DNA of 64,000 nt from Luscinia megarhynchos. Its lineage: Eukaryota; Chordata; Aves; Passeriformes; Turdidae. The position numbers and the translations under genes were made by a program. The notes beneath the pieces are model-generated. The model saw nothing but the letters and a program-made list of their open reading frames with translations. It did no database searches and had not been told where the DNA came from. Positions 49,961 to 63,300 of the stretch are shown here, piece after piece. The stretch is from positions 21,865,056 through 21,929,055 of the forward strand of contig JAPFBE010000013.1 in the NCBI GenBank assembly GCA_034336665.1, in the 5' to 3' direction. Position 1 is the first letter of the stretch. Every line of letters begins with the position of its first letter.

Positions 49961-50854
49961 CAGTCCCATGAGAGTAGAAACAACTCCACTGATGTCAGTG
50001 GATTTCTTTCATTTCTGCACTGCTGTCACCATCTCAACAGATGGATTGCAGAAGCACTCAGGCTCTGTGATCATGGACCAGCGTCCTCTTGTGATACACA
50101 AATAAAAGATCTGAACAAAATGGGATTTCCCTGTCCCAGTGTTTGCCATGGAGATGCAATTGCATCCCCTTTGGATGATAATTTTGCCTGGAAAGGATGG
50201 ATCTGTAACTATCTGTCAATCCTTGCATATTTGAGGATTGATCACCCGTTAGTGGCTGGGATGGGTCTTCTCTAATGTCGAGGGTCTCTGTTGCATTCCA
50301 GTGAGTGAACCTGGGAAAGAACACACACGCTGTGACCTCCTCCAAAATGTGCAGTTTTCCCTTTGGCATAAGGGGGCCAGACCCATAGTTGTGAGAGCTG
50401 AAGCAAAAGCCTATTTTTAAGCCCTTGTAGGCACATGCATGGAGGGCTTTGCCTCTGGGAGAGCCTTAGCACAACACTATCCTGGCTGGTCCACACTGAG
50501 CTCCCTCCAAGCATCCACAGGCTTGGCTCCAAACCTTTTACTTGGATAATCAGCATCCTCAACCCAAACCTTCCCTAACTGTGTCCCTATCTCACATCCA
50601 GATTTCCTGCTGAAGTTATAATGTTAATAATGAGGAGGAAGCCGAACAACAGCAGCGTTTCCAGGAAATTGATACCTCTGCATCTGGTGCACTTTGAAGG
50701 CACCAGGCTGCTCTGCATTCACGAGGCACAACTCACATGACATCTGTCAGCCAAAGACATCCAAGTCAGTTGCACCAAGCTGCCATTTTCTTCTCAGCTA
50801 CAGACAACTGTGAAGTCTCCCTCTTTCCCCAGATGTTCTTACATGCTTCATTGC

Positions 50855-50877
50855 AAAAAAAAAAAAAAAAAAAAAAA
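50855..50877 (+). repeat. Poly-A run, 23 bases
   Basis: Uninterrupted A23, the longest homopolymer in the window. No recognisable source gene upstream and no target-site duplication seen. Confidence 0.9.
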
Positions 50878-52458
50878 GTGTCAAAACTGCCTGTGCCTCT
50901 TCCCAGGGAAACAGTAGCCAGGGGCAAGGTGTGTGGGTGGGGTGTCCTTTTTAGAATCTGCAGCCTCATTAAAGCAATTGGCAGCTGGTCTTGATTTGGG
51001 AAACTCAGTGCCAAAGGGGCTTGTGGGGTAACTAATGCTGTGGAGTCAGAGCCAGAAACTTCATAGCAAGCTTCTGAATGTGGTCTCTGGCAAGATCTAT
51101 GCAATGTAATGACATTATGGCTTTGCCATACATTACATGCAAATTAGAAGAGGTTGGCAGCCATGCAACTGGCACAGCACAGCAGCAATCATCCTTACAG
51201 GATGTAGAAGGCAAGGCTATTCATCCTCAACCTGCACACAGGGGCGGGAAAGGGAAGGACAACCTCTCACGGTACAACTGCTTACCTCCTTTCCCCTGTG
51301 AACGATCTAATGTGGTGGAAGATGCTTCCCAGTGCCCAGCTCCTGGTGTTCCTACCTTATTTTTCAACTTTGCCTGAAAGTGTGATTTTTTTCTTCCTAC
51401 ATCTATCCAAAATTCCCTTCAAATGTCTGCTGTTCTCTGTCTCTGCTTCTCCCCAAGCATCCTTTCCTTAGCACTGAATAGCTACAAACAAAACGTCTGT
51501 GTGCAGGTGCTGAGCAGTGATGGAGGCAGACAGCTGGCTGGCCAGCCAACTGCCTTGCTGTTGATGAGCTACTCTTTCTCTACATTAATTGCTCTTAATG
51601 TTTCCCCCCACTTAGGGAGCTATCTCCTCCTCTTTAACCTTTTGTATTTTCTCTGAACTGTTTGGTCTACAAAATCTACAGCAAAACTCCCCAAAATCAC
51701 ACAGCATATGGTGTCCTCTGATAGCAGAGGACAGATGTCAGCCTCCTGGTCCCCTATTTTCAAAGTGATGACTACTAATAATTTGGGGAGATGTTAATGA
51801 AGAGAGTACTCATTCCTGCTACAATTTATTGTTCTTCTAGTATCCTTGTGACTGCAGACTCACAATTTCCATGATGCAGAGAGACAAACTAAGGCAAAAA
51901 TACACAGAAACCTAAGTCAGAGCTCTTGCTACAAGATCACAACCAACTCACCCAAAGCCAAATGGCACCTTGATGTCAGCAATGAGCTAAGATTGATGGT
52001 ATTCTTGTTCATGGCATATACTCCCACTATTGTTAGATCAAGCCTCTAACCTTACCAGAGTGTCTCTTTCAAACAAGCAAAGCAGGTTACATTAATAAAG
52101 GACTTTATTATGGATACTGTAGGCTTGATAATTTCAAATGTCCAATCTGCCACCCAGCAAACTCCCCCCAACACACCATTCCTCACACTGCAGGGCTTCA
52201 TAAGGCAACAGCCCCAAATGGTTCCACAGGCTGATCACAGCCAGACACTATGACATACTGGGACTCCACATTTGCAAGACAATATAACCACCTTTCAGGC
52301 TCCCTGCTCTTTGCAAGACACCACCAAGGAGCCTCAAGGCAGGGAGAAGGCAGTGGTTAGCAGTCTGAAAAGTACCCTGTCATAGATATTCAACTTGAAC
52401 ATTACCCTGGGTCTTGGATTAATGCACCTAATCTGTTGAATCTCATACAGCTGTACTC

Positions 52459-52474
52459 TTTTTTTTTTTTTTTT
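52459..52474 (+). repeat. Poly-T run, 16 bases
   Basis: Uninterrupted T16 followed by CCCTAG; simple homopolymer. Confidence 0.9.
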
Positions 52475-53917
52475 CCCTAGTGACGTCAGTGTTGTAGACT
52501 ACACTACAAAGCACTATTTTATTCTAAACCAGCTTTGGTCTTTAAAGTATCTCGGGATCAAGTCCAGCTCTTTGCAACTACAAACAATTTCATTACAGGC
52601 ATTTTCAAGACCTGTGACGGGTAGCAAACTGTAGGATTTAGAGGAGCTGGAGGAAACAAATTCTGTTCCTTCTTCATGTCCATAGGCACACCGTTGCCTT
52701 CTGATGGAAAAGCTAATAGAATAGGGAGTTTGGGATACTACTGCTCAGAAGCAGCTTGTGTAGCAGCACCGAGGATACCATTCTGTGTCCTGGTTTGCTC
52801 TTCTCAACCTGTTTCCAGTCTGAGGGATAGCTCATTACAGTGTCCCCATTACAGTAACGGGGATAGGGAAGCAAAATTCCTCAGATAACCTCCTCCACTT
52901 CCAACAATGTTTGTGCCTAGACATCGGTGGAAGGAAAATGGTCCCTAAAAGGGAGCAACAATCAAAGTAAGCTTAAGTGATGAGTTATATTGAACTAGTG
53001 ACATTGATAAAACCAGAGGGGTAGATAGTCCTTCACTAATTAAAAGCAGTGTCTGTTTCACAGGTGAGATATGACTGTGCTGCAAAAGTCTAGAAAAAAG
53101 AAGGAAGAAGCACCTGAGTTTGTATCTTGCAACACTCATACAGTTAGAGAAGGGAACATCAAGAAGGCATGACAGACAAGGGCTGAAGAAGTCAAAGCCC
53201 ATTTAAAAACTGTCTGAGTAGCATTTAAAGACCGAGTAATATTACAAGGATAAACACTTGTCAAGGGAGAATTCTGAATCAGTTTATAAAGTTTTGTGCA
53301 AGAGTGATACCCACGCTGGAGTCAGGAAGGCCTTCATCCCACCTTATATTAGGTGTAGGTATGGAAAGGGGGGCACTTTGACCATTCCAGGCTGTAGATT
53401 GCTAGACAGAGCCATGGCAGATGTGATGTTCTGGAGTCATGCAAAATTCAGTGACTATTATATTGATACATGACAGATGTTACAGAAGCACAGAACATTC
53501 AAATACCAGTGCATTAACTTTATAAATATTACATTAATCCTTATGGCTTTCTTAGCAATTATATCCTTGGTTCTATAGGTAAATCAAAGCAAGTTTTCTG
53601 CACATCAGGAGGCTCAGCAGGGGGCTTCACCTTCCCACAGAAAAAAACCTCAAACCAAATGAAAAGTAAAAAAAAGTCATTTAACTTTTGACCAATTTCA
53701 AACAAAACAATAATGCCAAAGTTATGAAACAATACGAGCTCCTGGCTGGACTCAAACATCTCTGACTTGAATAAACTCCTGGAGTCTCTTTGGGAACAAA
53801 AACTCTACCTGTACTCTGGACACCAGTTTTCCCCAGGATCCAGGTGCATGCCCAAGTTGTGACAAAATGCCCACAACATATATTGCATTCCTCTGTGTGA
53901 TTTTTTTTATTAATTCC

Positions 53918-53931
53918 TTTTTTTTTTTTTT
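53918..53931 (+). repeat. Poly-T run, 14 bases
   Basis: T14 preceded by a second T8 run at about 53901; low-complexity pair. Confidence 0.88.
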
Positions 53932-56499
53932 CATGGAAAGGACAGCAGCTAGCAAGTGGATGAGATCCATGGTGTACATGTGTCAAGCAGAGGGTGACAA
54001 AATGCATGTGCCCTGAAATGTAAATTGTACTTTGACAACCATCTGCAGAGCTTTACAGATTAATATTATTTTAAATTAGGGAGCTGATAATGATAGAGAG
54101 GGTAGTATGCAACTCCTGCACATCATTGGTTTTGGAAGATTTTGATGGCAGTCAAGGTCTTGCCAAGAGCTGCAGAGCCATTCCCATCAGCTGCACCTGG
54201 GCCAGAATTAATGTCTCCCCTCCAACTGGTTGGCTGAATCCATGGGTTCTAGCAGGGATGGGCAAGTGGCATAGGAAATACTCTGCTACACTCAACCCTG
54301 CTCACAGCCTCCCTGAGTGCCACACACTGTGTGGCACCTGAGTCATCATTTACAAGTGTTATCATTTCCACAGGTTGCTGTTTTCCAGTTGATCTCACCG
54401 ACTTCTACTGCTGCACCAGAAACAAAAGCTTTGTCAGCCACACAGAATCTACCTTGCTTATTGCCCATTTCACATTACTAACTGCATACCCACATAAGTT
54501 AAGGACAAGCAATTGCAGTCAAGTTCCTCCTCTGATCCAAAGATTCTCCTGAAGTTCATTAACATTTGTATTGCAACTGCTGTTGAGCTTACACATTTCC
54601 AGTCAAGATTTCAAACCAAATGAGGTTACCAAATAACGTCTTAATAGAGAATGCAGGGTAATTTATATATTGAAATTAAAGATTAAAGCTTAATCTTAAT
54701 TAAATCTCACAAAAGTTCAGTAAAGCTGCCCAAATTATAAAATATAAAAAGATGTATTGATTATTTGAGAAATGGAAATCACATTTAATAAATACAGGAA
54801 TGAGCCGTTAAGGGAATGGAGAGACCAGAAAAACGCACTAACTGGTGATTAAAAGAAGATAAATATTTATTAAATGTTGCTGTGATTTATTAAGCTGTGT
54901 TGGGCTAAACAAATGTAATGTGATATCTGAATCATATCTCATTCTGATACAGTCTTCATTAAATCTGAAGTCTTGGCTTTAAATGGATATCATACGTTCC
55001 CTTCAGTTCTTAATCTCTTTGAACTATCAGTTTGATGCTGTGGAAGACATTGAAAGTCACAGGGACTGAAGTCTCCTGTGTATCAATGAGGTTGTTTTGC
55101 ACTACAGGTGAGTAGTCCCTTCCCATTCCATGGGAATTCTTATCCAGGACCTATTGCATTGTCCCTTGGTGACAGAGCAACATTCAGATTTTAAAGCCAT
55201 TCTGTCAAAAGGCCAGACAGGAAGAGCACAACTTCAAATTTCAATCAGTCCTCCAACGACCAGTGTGGAGGTCTGAGACAGCACACCTGTCACTGGTTTT
55301 AAAGCAGGAAAGCTGACTGCCATGCTAACACAGCTGCTGCCCAGCAGAACACCAGTGCAGGTTGAGTGTAAAAAAACATCAAACCCTTTGTCAATACAGC
55401 CAGTAGTCAAGCAACAAATACCTCTGCTGATGCAGCTTTACAGTGAAAACAATAATCATGCAGGAGCTGAAAAATTCATTCTGCCAAGGTTCAGAGAGCA
55501 ATGTTATCTTGGGCCCCTCACAGAGGGAGGCAAGGGTCTGGTACAGTATGGCACTGTATGCACATGAGGTGTTTGAATAAGAACGTTTCTCGGGGTTAGG
55601 CGGTGAGTTGTCTCTGTCTTAAATTCATTCTCATGCTCTCTTTTCAGCCTCTACTTAGGAGAAGAGCTCCTTGTTGAAAACCACTGGCATAAATGAATTG
55701 CTGCTCATAATTAAATTTGCATAGACTTAAAATTATGTTACAGTCCTCCTTCCCAGTGCTACAACACTGAGTTATAGACTGCTAGTGAGACTCATTGCCT
55801 TTCCACTGTGAACCTCAAAAAACGTTGTGTGAAAAGTAGCAATCAACTTACATAAGTTTGCTTGAATCTGAACTTTTCAGGAACTCTAACTTCCTTTCCA
55901 ATATCCTTGCTTCCTCATCAAAATAAAAAAACAAACCCCAAAACAAACAGGGGGGGAAAAAAAGAATAGATGAAGAAAGGATAGGAAGTCTCCACAAAAA
56001 AAAACAAAAAAAACAAAACCACACATACTATTCCTTTTGCTTTTCCACGGAATGAGAAACAAAATCAGACTGAACTGGGCTCTGCAACCACTCACACTGA
56101 ACTTGGAGTTCTACCTCTCTCATCTCTAATATCTTTTCCACAGTAACGTGAATGCAGGAACTGTAGCAGTGGGACAGAGAGGAGCAGAGAGGGCCAAAGC
56201 CACCTCAGATCTGAGAGAATTGACATTTTAAAGGTAAAACCCAATCTTTTCTTTTGGGAGTCGTTCTCACTCTTTACTGATACAGGCACTGTGCTAAAAG
56301 CCAGGGTCTAGCCTCAAGGGCCAAGGGGATACATTAAGCCAGATTAAACATCTGATTTTATTAAAGAGCAGCTATGAGAGATGCCTCTGCATTATATGCA
56401 GCTTTCCTGTAGGAATTTCATGATAGCAGACTTCTGGTACTTTCCTGTGCAAGCAGGGAGTCAATCTAGCACAAAGCAATTATTTTCAATGTGTTTAGC

Positions 56500-56590
56500 C
56501 AGAAAAAAAAAACAAAAAAACCAAAAAGGCAAAAAAAACCCCCCAAAAAACCAAAATCAACCAAACAACACCAACAACAAAAAAACATGT
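56500..56590 (+). repeat. A/C-rich low-complexity stretch
   Basis: The plus strand is nearly all A and C: A-runs separated by CC or CCCCCC, then CAACACCAACAAC. A similar stretch lies at about 55920-56025. No tandem unit. Open frames across them are compositional. Confidence 0.8.
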
Positions 56591-59361
56591 CTTCAAAATT
56601 CTCACTACCAACACAGCCAAGCAGATTCCTCTTCTGGAACTCACTTTTGGGTTAAAAATATGATCAAAAAGTTCAAGCCCCTGATCCAATTGTGTCAGAA
56701 AGTTTTAAGCTACTGAAGATAGCGGGTTTAGGACCATAACAACAATAAACACAGCAAATGAATAAGAGTCTTCTGGCAAGAATAAGCCAGAATTGCAGAG
56801 GCGGATGTTGCCAGTGAAAAAAACAGGAAGGTAACCAAGTGAAGAAACAGCATGAGGGGGATTATCCTTATTTGGAAGCAATCCATTCCAGCAATAAATT
56901 AAGCCAGGAATCTCTGCATCAGAAAACAGCAGGGCAACCTATTAAACTAAAGGACAATCTGCTTTTTCTGTCACCTTTAAGCCTTGACTGAATGGTGAGA
57001 GAAACAAACACAGCAGAGATCAAAACGTATGTTATTTCAACAGCAGTAATGGTCAACTGCATGTTACAGAGACAGTAAAATCCTTTTCATGCACATTCTT
57101 AGAACAAATGCCTGATCTTCAATGATAATATTGCTGGACTGCAGTAGTCATAAAGATGAAATCACAGAAGACCACTTGGATGGAAGAAAAATGATAATTT
57201 GTGTTTTATGGCAAAAACATAGCTGCTTTCACCCCAGCTGCTGAGATGGGATGGGCTGAGGTGAAATACTCAAGGCAGAGAGGTGAAGCTTTTTTCACAG
57301 TGGTATTAGAAGACAGTGGTAAAAGAAGAAAAGAAATCTATACAGTTTTAGCTCAAAGAGGTCTCTGCATCTGCCAGGTGTAGTACGTGACATTGTGTAC
57401 ATGCTGGTGTGTTCCAGGGCCACATTTTCTGCAGGGAAACAGCATCCACAATTAAGGGATTTCTGAGAAGAAAACACAAACTCTGTTTCACAAGGGTTCA
57501 AATTATAGAGAAGCAGATAACTAAAATGTACAGAAATGCACTGTGCAGAATAGGCAGAATACAAGTAAAAGAAGACTACTCGCAAATCTTTATGTCATGT
57601 GCATAATGTGATCAAAAAGAACATTATTTATAATTTTGATGGTGTCCTTCCACACTTTCAGGTAGCTTCTATCAACAGAACAACTTGCAATGCCTCTTAC
57701 ACCCTTTCTGTCTTGCTCGTGAGTTTTTGGCTTTATTCCCCACTAACAGATGTTCTTCTAGTCAAAAGACCCAAAGAGCTGCCCTGATGGAACTCAGAGC
57801 TGACATGCCAGTCCCTCTGGTTTCCCAGTCCCAGGCCTTCCCAAAGAAAGGAGAGGTACCAAATGATCCCAAACCATGCACACTCCATTTGGTGATGAGC
57901 ACAAACAACCTTTACCTGGCAGATACTCAAGCATCTCCAGCTTCCTCAAGTTCCCACTGTGATACTCACAGTGATGCAAGAATTTTTTTTAAAGCTCAAA
58001 TTAGGCTGACAAACACAAACAGACTGTGAAAAGGGCAGACTGTCAAAAAAAGTTCCTCTCTTTTAAGTAACACTGATGAAATGAGTAAAGTAATTCCTTG
58101 TTGAAGAGTTAGCTCTAAAGTGAACTCTTGGTTGCCCAGTACTCTGACATCTACTTTTCTTAGATCACTTTAAAGACCAGCTGGCACTAGTAAAGAATCC
58201 CAGAGATGTTGCTAGTTGTTTCATCTCCTTTTTGGTTAGGGGACCCCAGGCCCAGCTTGTGCTCTGCTGTCCAGGGCAAAACACTTTGCTAGTCTGTTGC
58301 CTACAGAAAACTGTTTTGAAGAGGAGATACCAGCATCAGGTGAATAAGTCATACATGATCCCTGGCTATGTTATCAGGTCTCTTATGGAATATTTTCTAC
58401 CAATGATAAAATGTTTTTGCTGCCATTATCAAGCAGTTGGTCTTTATCTGTCTATGACAGGCCTCGTTATTCAGACAGGTCTTGGGACAACTTCTAGGGG
58501 AGATCTTCCCATCCAATGTCAAATATACCAGCTTTCTAGACTTTTTTCTTTCAGACCCTCCTAAACTGATTTACAAAGCAGAGGCATGCAGCTCTCCCCC
58601 AACAAATCTCAGGGGAAGAGCTGAAAGAACCCTGCATCATACCATGTTCCTGACCTTGGGCTACCACAGGATGCTCATGTGTTCAATCCAGATTTTACAA
58701 AGGTAACTGCCTGATCCTTCCATACTAGTCTTGATAATTGCACAGAAGAAAGAGACATTCAGTAGTTAAGGAGATGGGGCAAAACTGCACAGAGCAAAAT
58801 GGCTGAAGAAGCTGCCCTGAATTGGGACTTTTTACAGCCCAACTACATGCACATTCTTTCTAATCAGCACAGCAGAATAATTTAAGGGGATAAGGGGAGA
58901 TGTTGGACTGGTGCTGAGCCTGGGGAAAGGGAGGAAAGTGTTTTCTCCTTGCATTCATTTTGTTGTTTCCTTTCTTTCCTTCCTCACACACAAGCCAGAA
59001 TTAATCTATGCTAACTGGCAATAAATTTTAGTAAAATTCCCCAAGTGGAAACTGTTCTGCTCATGACACTAGAGGTAAGGGAAACCAGTTTCTCTGCGAA
59101 GGCAGTAAAAGAGCCCAAGAAGAGATGGAGGCAGTTGCCAATGATTGAAGGCAGCAATATAGTGGGAGCATGGTCTCCAGCAGCTCAGCTGCCTCATCTC
59201 TCAAGCTTAGCTCTAGCCAGAAGCTTTACTCCAAGGGCTGATTGCACACAAAGATTTAAAGAATAGTTATCACATTGCTTTCAGTGTGCAGAAAGATAAG
59301 CTGCAGTTGGTTTTTATATTTCTCAGGGAAGCTCATCTAAGTTTCAATATTTTGGAAGAGG

Positions 59362-59396
59362 GTGTACCTCATGAAACAAGGTGCACCTCATGAAAC
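59362..59396 (+). repeat. Two-copy tandem repeat, 19-bp period
   Basis: GTGTACCTCATGAAAC and GTGCACCTCATGAAAC differ at one base and start 19 bases apart. Confidence 0.8.
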
Positions 59397-60213
59397 TCTT
59401 TAGGTAAGAATTATAGAATAATATCTGTATTTTTTTTCTCATGTTTGACACACATGGAGATGGTAGACCCCCTACTCTGGGTTTCTCCTAAGTATTGCTC
59501 TGTTTTGTTAGATGAGATGGTCAGGCTGTGACTCTGAAAGATCAGAATGATGTAACCAACTCAAGTCCTTGCAGATCACAATATCATGCTTTTTAATAGC
59601 ACCAGATCCCTGATAAGGGACTGGTCTATCTCAGATCCAGAAAAGTGACTGGCCTTCTGGAAGGAACTTCAGCGTGGAACAGATGAGTGACAAAATGCAG
59701 CCAAGTGGGCACCAGGTGGGGTGTAACAGAGACGTGGGATGAAAGTGAGGTGTCCATTAAGATGCTTTTATTACATACACTGACATTACTAATCTACAAG
59801 CTGTAGGTCACAGAGATACCTGATCCTTTCAACTTCATTCTAGAAAAGCCCACTGGCATTCTTCCACCCTGCTACATCTATCTAAACAGCAGCTACCCTA
59901 AATAAAAAAGAGAATTGGCAGGTAATTAAATAAGATTTCTTGTCTTCCTTCTGAAAACTTCTAAGAGGTTGTCAGCATTGGAAGGTTTATAATACTTATC
60001 TGAAATAACGGATGTTTTGCACCAGTGCTTGCAAAACCTTAAGTGTGCAATAAGGGAACTCTACTAATCAGTTTAGGATGAAAACAAGAAAATCACTTGA
60101 GGAATCTGAGAGGTATTCTGAGAGAAATATAGTATAATAAGCGTTCTTTACTTCAGCATCCAATACAACCTTCCTTCTACATCTATGCCAGCATCACATC
60201 TTTAGGATTCTCA

Positions 60214-60365
60214 GTATGCCAGCTCCTGCTCTAGGTAAGCTTAGGCTTTATTATTATTCTCATTTTACAAGTGGAGAAACTGAGGCAGTGATAGATGGAA
60301 CAAACCATAGCTATTAAGAGAGAAGAAGAATCCAGAGTAGAGGCAAATCCCTTGCATGTTACCTA
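60214..60365 (-). mobile_element. MIR-type SINE relic, 3' part, antisense
   Basis: The plus strand contains TATGCCAGCTCCTGCTCTAG, TTATTATTATTCTCATTTTA and CAAGTGGAGAAACTGAGGCA, followed by GAATCCAGAGTAGAGGC. This is the complement of the MIR/L2 3' signature 'TGCCTCAGTTTCC...TAAAATGGGAATAATAATA'. It is the clearest MIR signature in the window. Confidence 0.75.
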
Positions 60366-63300
60366 CTGAACTCTGCCAGAACTAAATAGGTAAAAATGTC
60401 TCCACTGGACTGAAAGACCCTCCCCAAAGCAGAGACTCTTAAATTAGGTTAGCAGTGCCTTGAGAATTATGGTAACATAGAGAGCTGTAGGGAAGAGATA
60501 AAAGCAACCTTACTCTAGAAACATCCCTCGTAGTTGAAAAAGAAAAGAACAGCTATATCACATAAGGATCAGAAATATGCAGAGCAAGGGAAGTTATTTA
60601 AAAGTCAAGACCTAACTGGGGAAGGGACAGGTCCGGGGAATGTAGCAGCTAGGTTTGTCAGCAAAGACTGAGATGCTGGATTTGACAAATACACTCCTAA
60701 CAGCATGGGCTGTGGCTTCAAAGAAGTTGCATCTCAGAGTAATTGAGCAGCACCAGATTATTCAGCTACTGCTGGAAACAGGACATCTTTCCCCACACCC
60801 CACTGCCTGAATCAGGGGGCAGCAAATTCAATCCTCACAGATGCCAACTGAAACCTACCAACAAAAACATTTTTCAGACACTTTTCAAAGAACCACATTA
60901 TAAATAACACATTAATTGTCTTTATACATGTCAGTAATTATTCTCCTCTCATAAATCCATAAATCTCTCCTTCATACCTATTGCCATAAATCTCAGGCAC
61001 ATGCTATTGGCATTGCTGATGCATTTAAGTGTATGATTGCCCTTGATCATCTCTTTCTCCCCTTCTTTTCATGCAAATACAACCCTCACAGGAGTTGGTT
61101 TGAGGTTTTGAGAATATTTAATAAAATTTGTATGTATGCTGGCTATTCTATTCTCTATGTTTTATTGCCACACAGTTTCATGTTTTCACTTTCATTCCCA
61201 GACAGACAAAATACTTTTCAGATACTTGATTGCAGCCTGTTAACATACTTTTGAGCCTTTGCTTTTCAAAACATACCAGATTTGGGACAGGAACTGTATT
61301 TAACCTCTAGGCGTTATCCTAACACTATAAATAAAATACAAAGCATTGTAAGGATTTCAATATCCTTACATTTCCCTCTAGACTCTTAAAGCTATCATCT
61401 GAGTTTTTAATAATCTACTTACTTGAAGTTTTGTGTCATGTCACTCTTCAAGTTATCCCCCTAAGGAAGACAACAGACTTGGTCTATTTGAGTCACTCAT
61501 AATGACTGAGCCACAATAAGCAACACTGGTTAGAAAAGACTTCTGTTGGAAAAACTCTATAAAAATGCAGTTATTTTATTTGTGGAAATAAAATAACTCT
61601 GCAGGTACACGTTAAAGCTTTGCATGGCAGCATACTCAATTTACTACGATATTTTCCTAAAAATGAATTTCCTATCATTTGTTTGTTCTTGCCTTTCCAG
61701 CCTTCCATCCTGTTTGTGACTAATTTTTATTTTTATACTTTAAAGAAAACAACAACAGCAACAACAACAACAAAAACCTAACAAAACAAAAAAATACTCC
61801 AACCAGATGCAATATTCTGTTTCAGAACTACATCCTGAGCAGCTAAAATGGGAGCCAGTATTACTTATTGTGCATTCAAGAAATTAGCTGCTACAAACAT
61901 TTGCTTGAGCCTGATAAACTGTTTCTCCAGCCCATATGCCACTGCTATGTGTGTTCAATTTCAGTTTGGATAATTCAGAGTAATCCTATTATAGAAAGCA
62001 CAAACCACAAAGTTCCGTTCCAGATGACATGTCAAAGTTCAGCAGCACTTGCAATCAGGACTTCTAACTTTGGTCCAATTCTGAGCTAGCATTGATTTCT
62101 GTTCTTTCCTAAAGTATCAAAAGCATGGCTGTGTCTCCTCACTGTGGTGTTTTGGAGGCTGATAAACATAAACAGTTAACATGCTCATGTCTTTGAGACC
62201 TGAAATCTGTCTCACTAAAGGCTCTATAGGAACTGGGATTTTGATAGAGCCCACACAAACATATGATGACTGCTTGTCTGTGAGCTTACTACACAGAAAC
62301 AGAATTTATGACACCCCACTGATTTTCCCCAATCCATTTTGATTCAGAATTGCCATTAACACTGCTGCATATTTATCTCTTTCCCCCCCAATTCTGACTT
62401 GCTTATTTCTTTAAGGAATACTTTGCCCTGGGACCATATCCTATCAGTCTCAATAGAAAGAAGAAAAAAGTAAAGGTTTCTTCTGCTGTGATTGAGTATG
62501 GGAATAACGAGAATACAAGGGCTCATTGGTAGGTACACAAACAGGCTGATCAAATACAATCAGGTTGGGTAAGGAAGTATATTGTTATCCATATATCATA
62601 TTTTTATGAGTATTACTAAGGCCTTCTGGCTCCCCACTCTGCAGTTTAACAGGACAGCAGATAATGTCGGTGTGAACTAATGCAGAGGAAATAAACCCTC
62701 AGAATCCAGTTTTCCAAGCCTCCTTAGCTTGGCTGTCTTCTTCAGTTCTGTACTGTCTCTTGTGTTTTGCAGGTTTCTGTCAACTTATTTCCAACAGCAC
62801 TTTTAAAGGGCACTATGTAATTTGAGACAAGGGCAACTCATGTGAAAATGTAGTGGTTTTATCCTACAAGCCCAGAGCAGAGGTACCTACACTGCTATGT
62901 ACAAAGGTTTTACTAGAATAGATCATTTCCATTCCTGTACAAAAGGAAGGCATTCCAATACAAAACATACCCCAGGTGACAGGGACATGCTCTTATGGAA
63001 GCTTGTAAGACTTCAGCAGATTGTGTGTAGTCGAGGTGTTATTTGGACTTCCCAGGCAGTATCAAGTCACTGATAAAAGTTACTCATAATTTCATTTTGC
63101 AGAGATTCTGCTCCTGCTTTGAGCACTACTCTTTGATTATTCTTGCCTTTCCATGCTGTTGTTCTGTTTAGGCACCTTTACATTATTCTTGGTGATAAAG
63201 ATATCATTTTCAGTTTTGCTACCACCACTGGGTTTTATCACTTGGTGTGAAAGCCACTCAGAATTAACTAGCTTTCTCATGGCTCTACATCAGATTTTTT

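Larger units (their letters stand above)
49961..60213. other. LSAMP 5' flank, gene-free, with low-complexity tracts
   Basis: Contains poly-A at 50855, poly-T at 52459 and 53918, A/C-rich tracts at 55920-56025 and 56500-56590, an AT-rich stretch at 54545-54960, and the small tandem at 59362. No transposon was recognised with confidence. Frames of up to 114 codons have no domains. Confidence 0.5.

Noticed and set aside
55886..56716. Lys/Asn- or Phe-rich frames over the A/C-rich tracts
   Set aside because: Pure low-complexity translation of homopolymer-like DNA.
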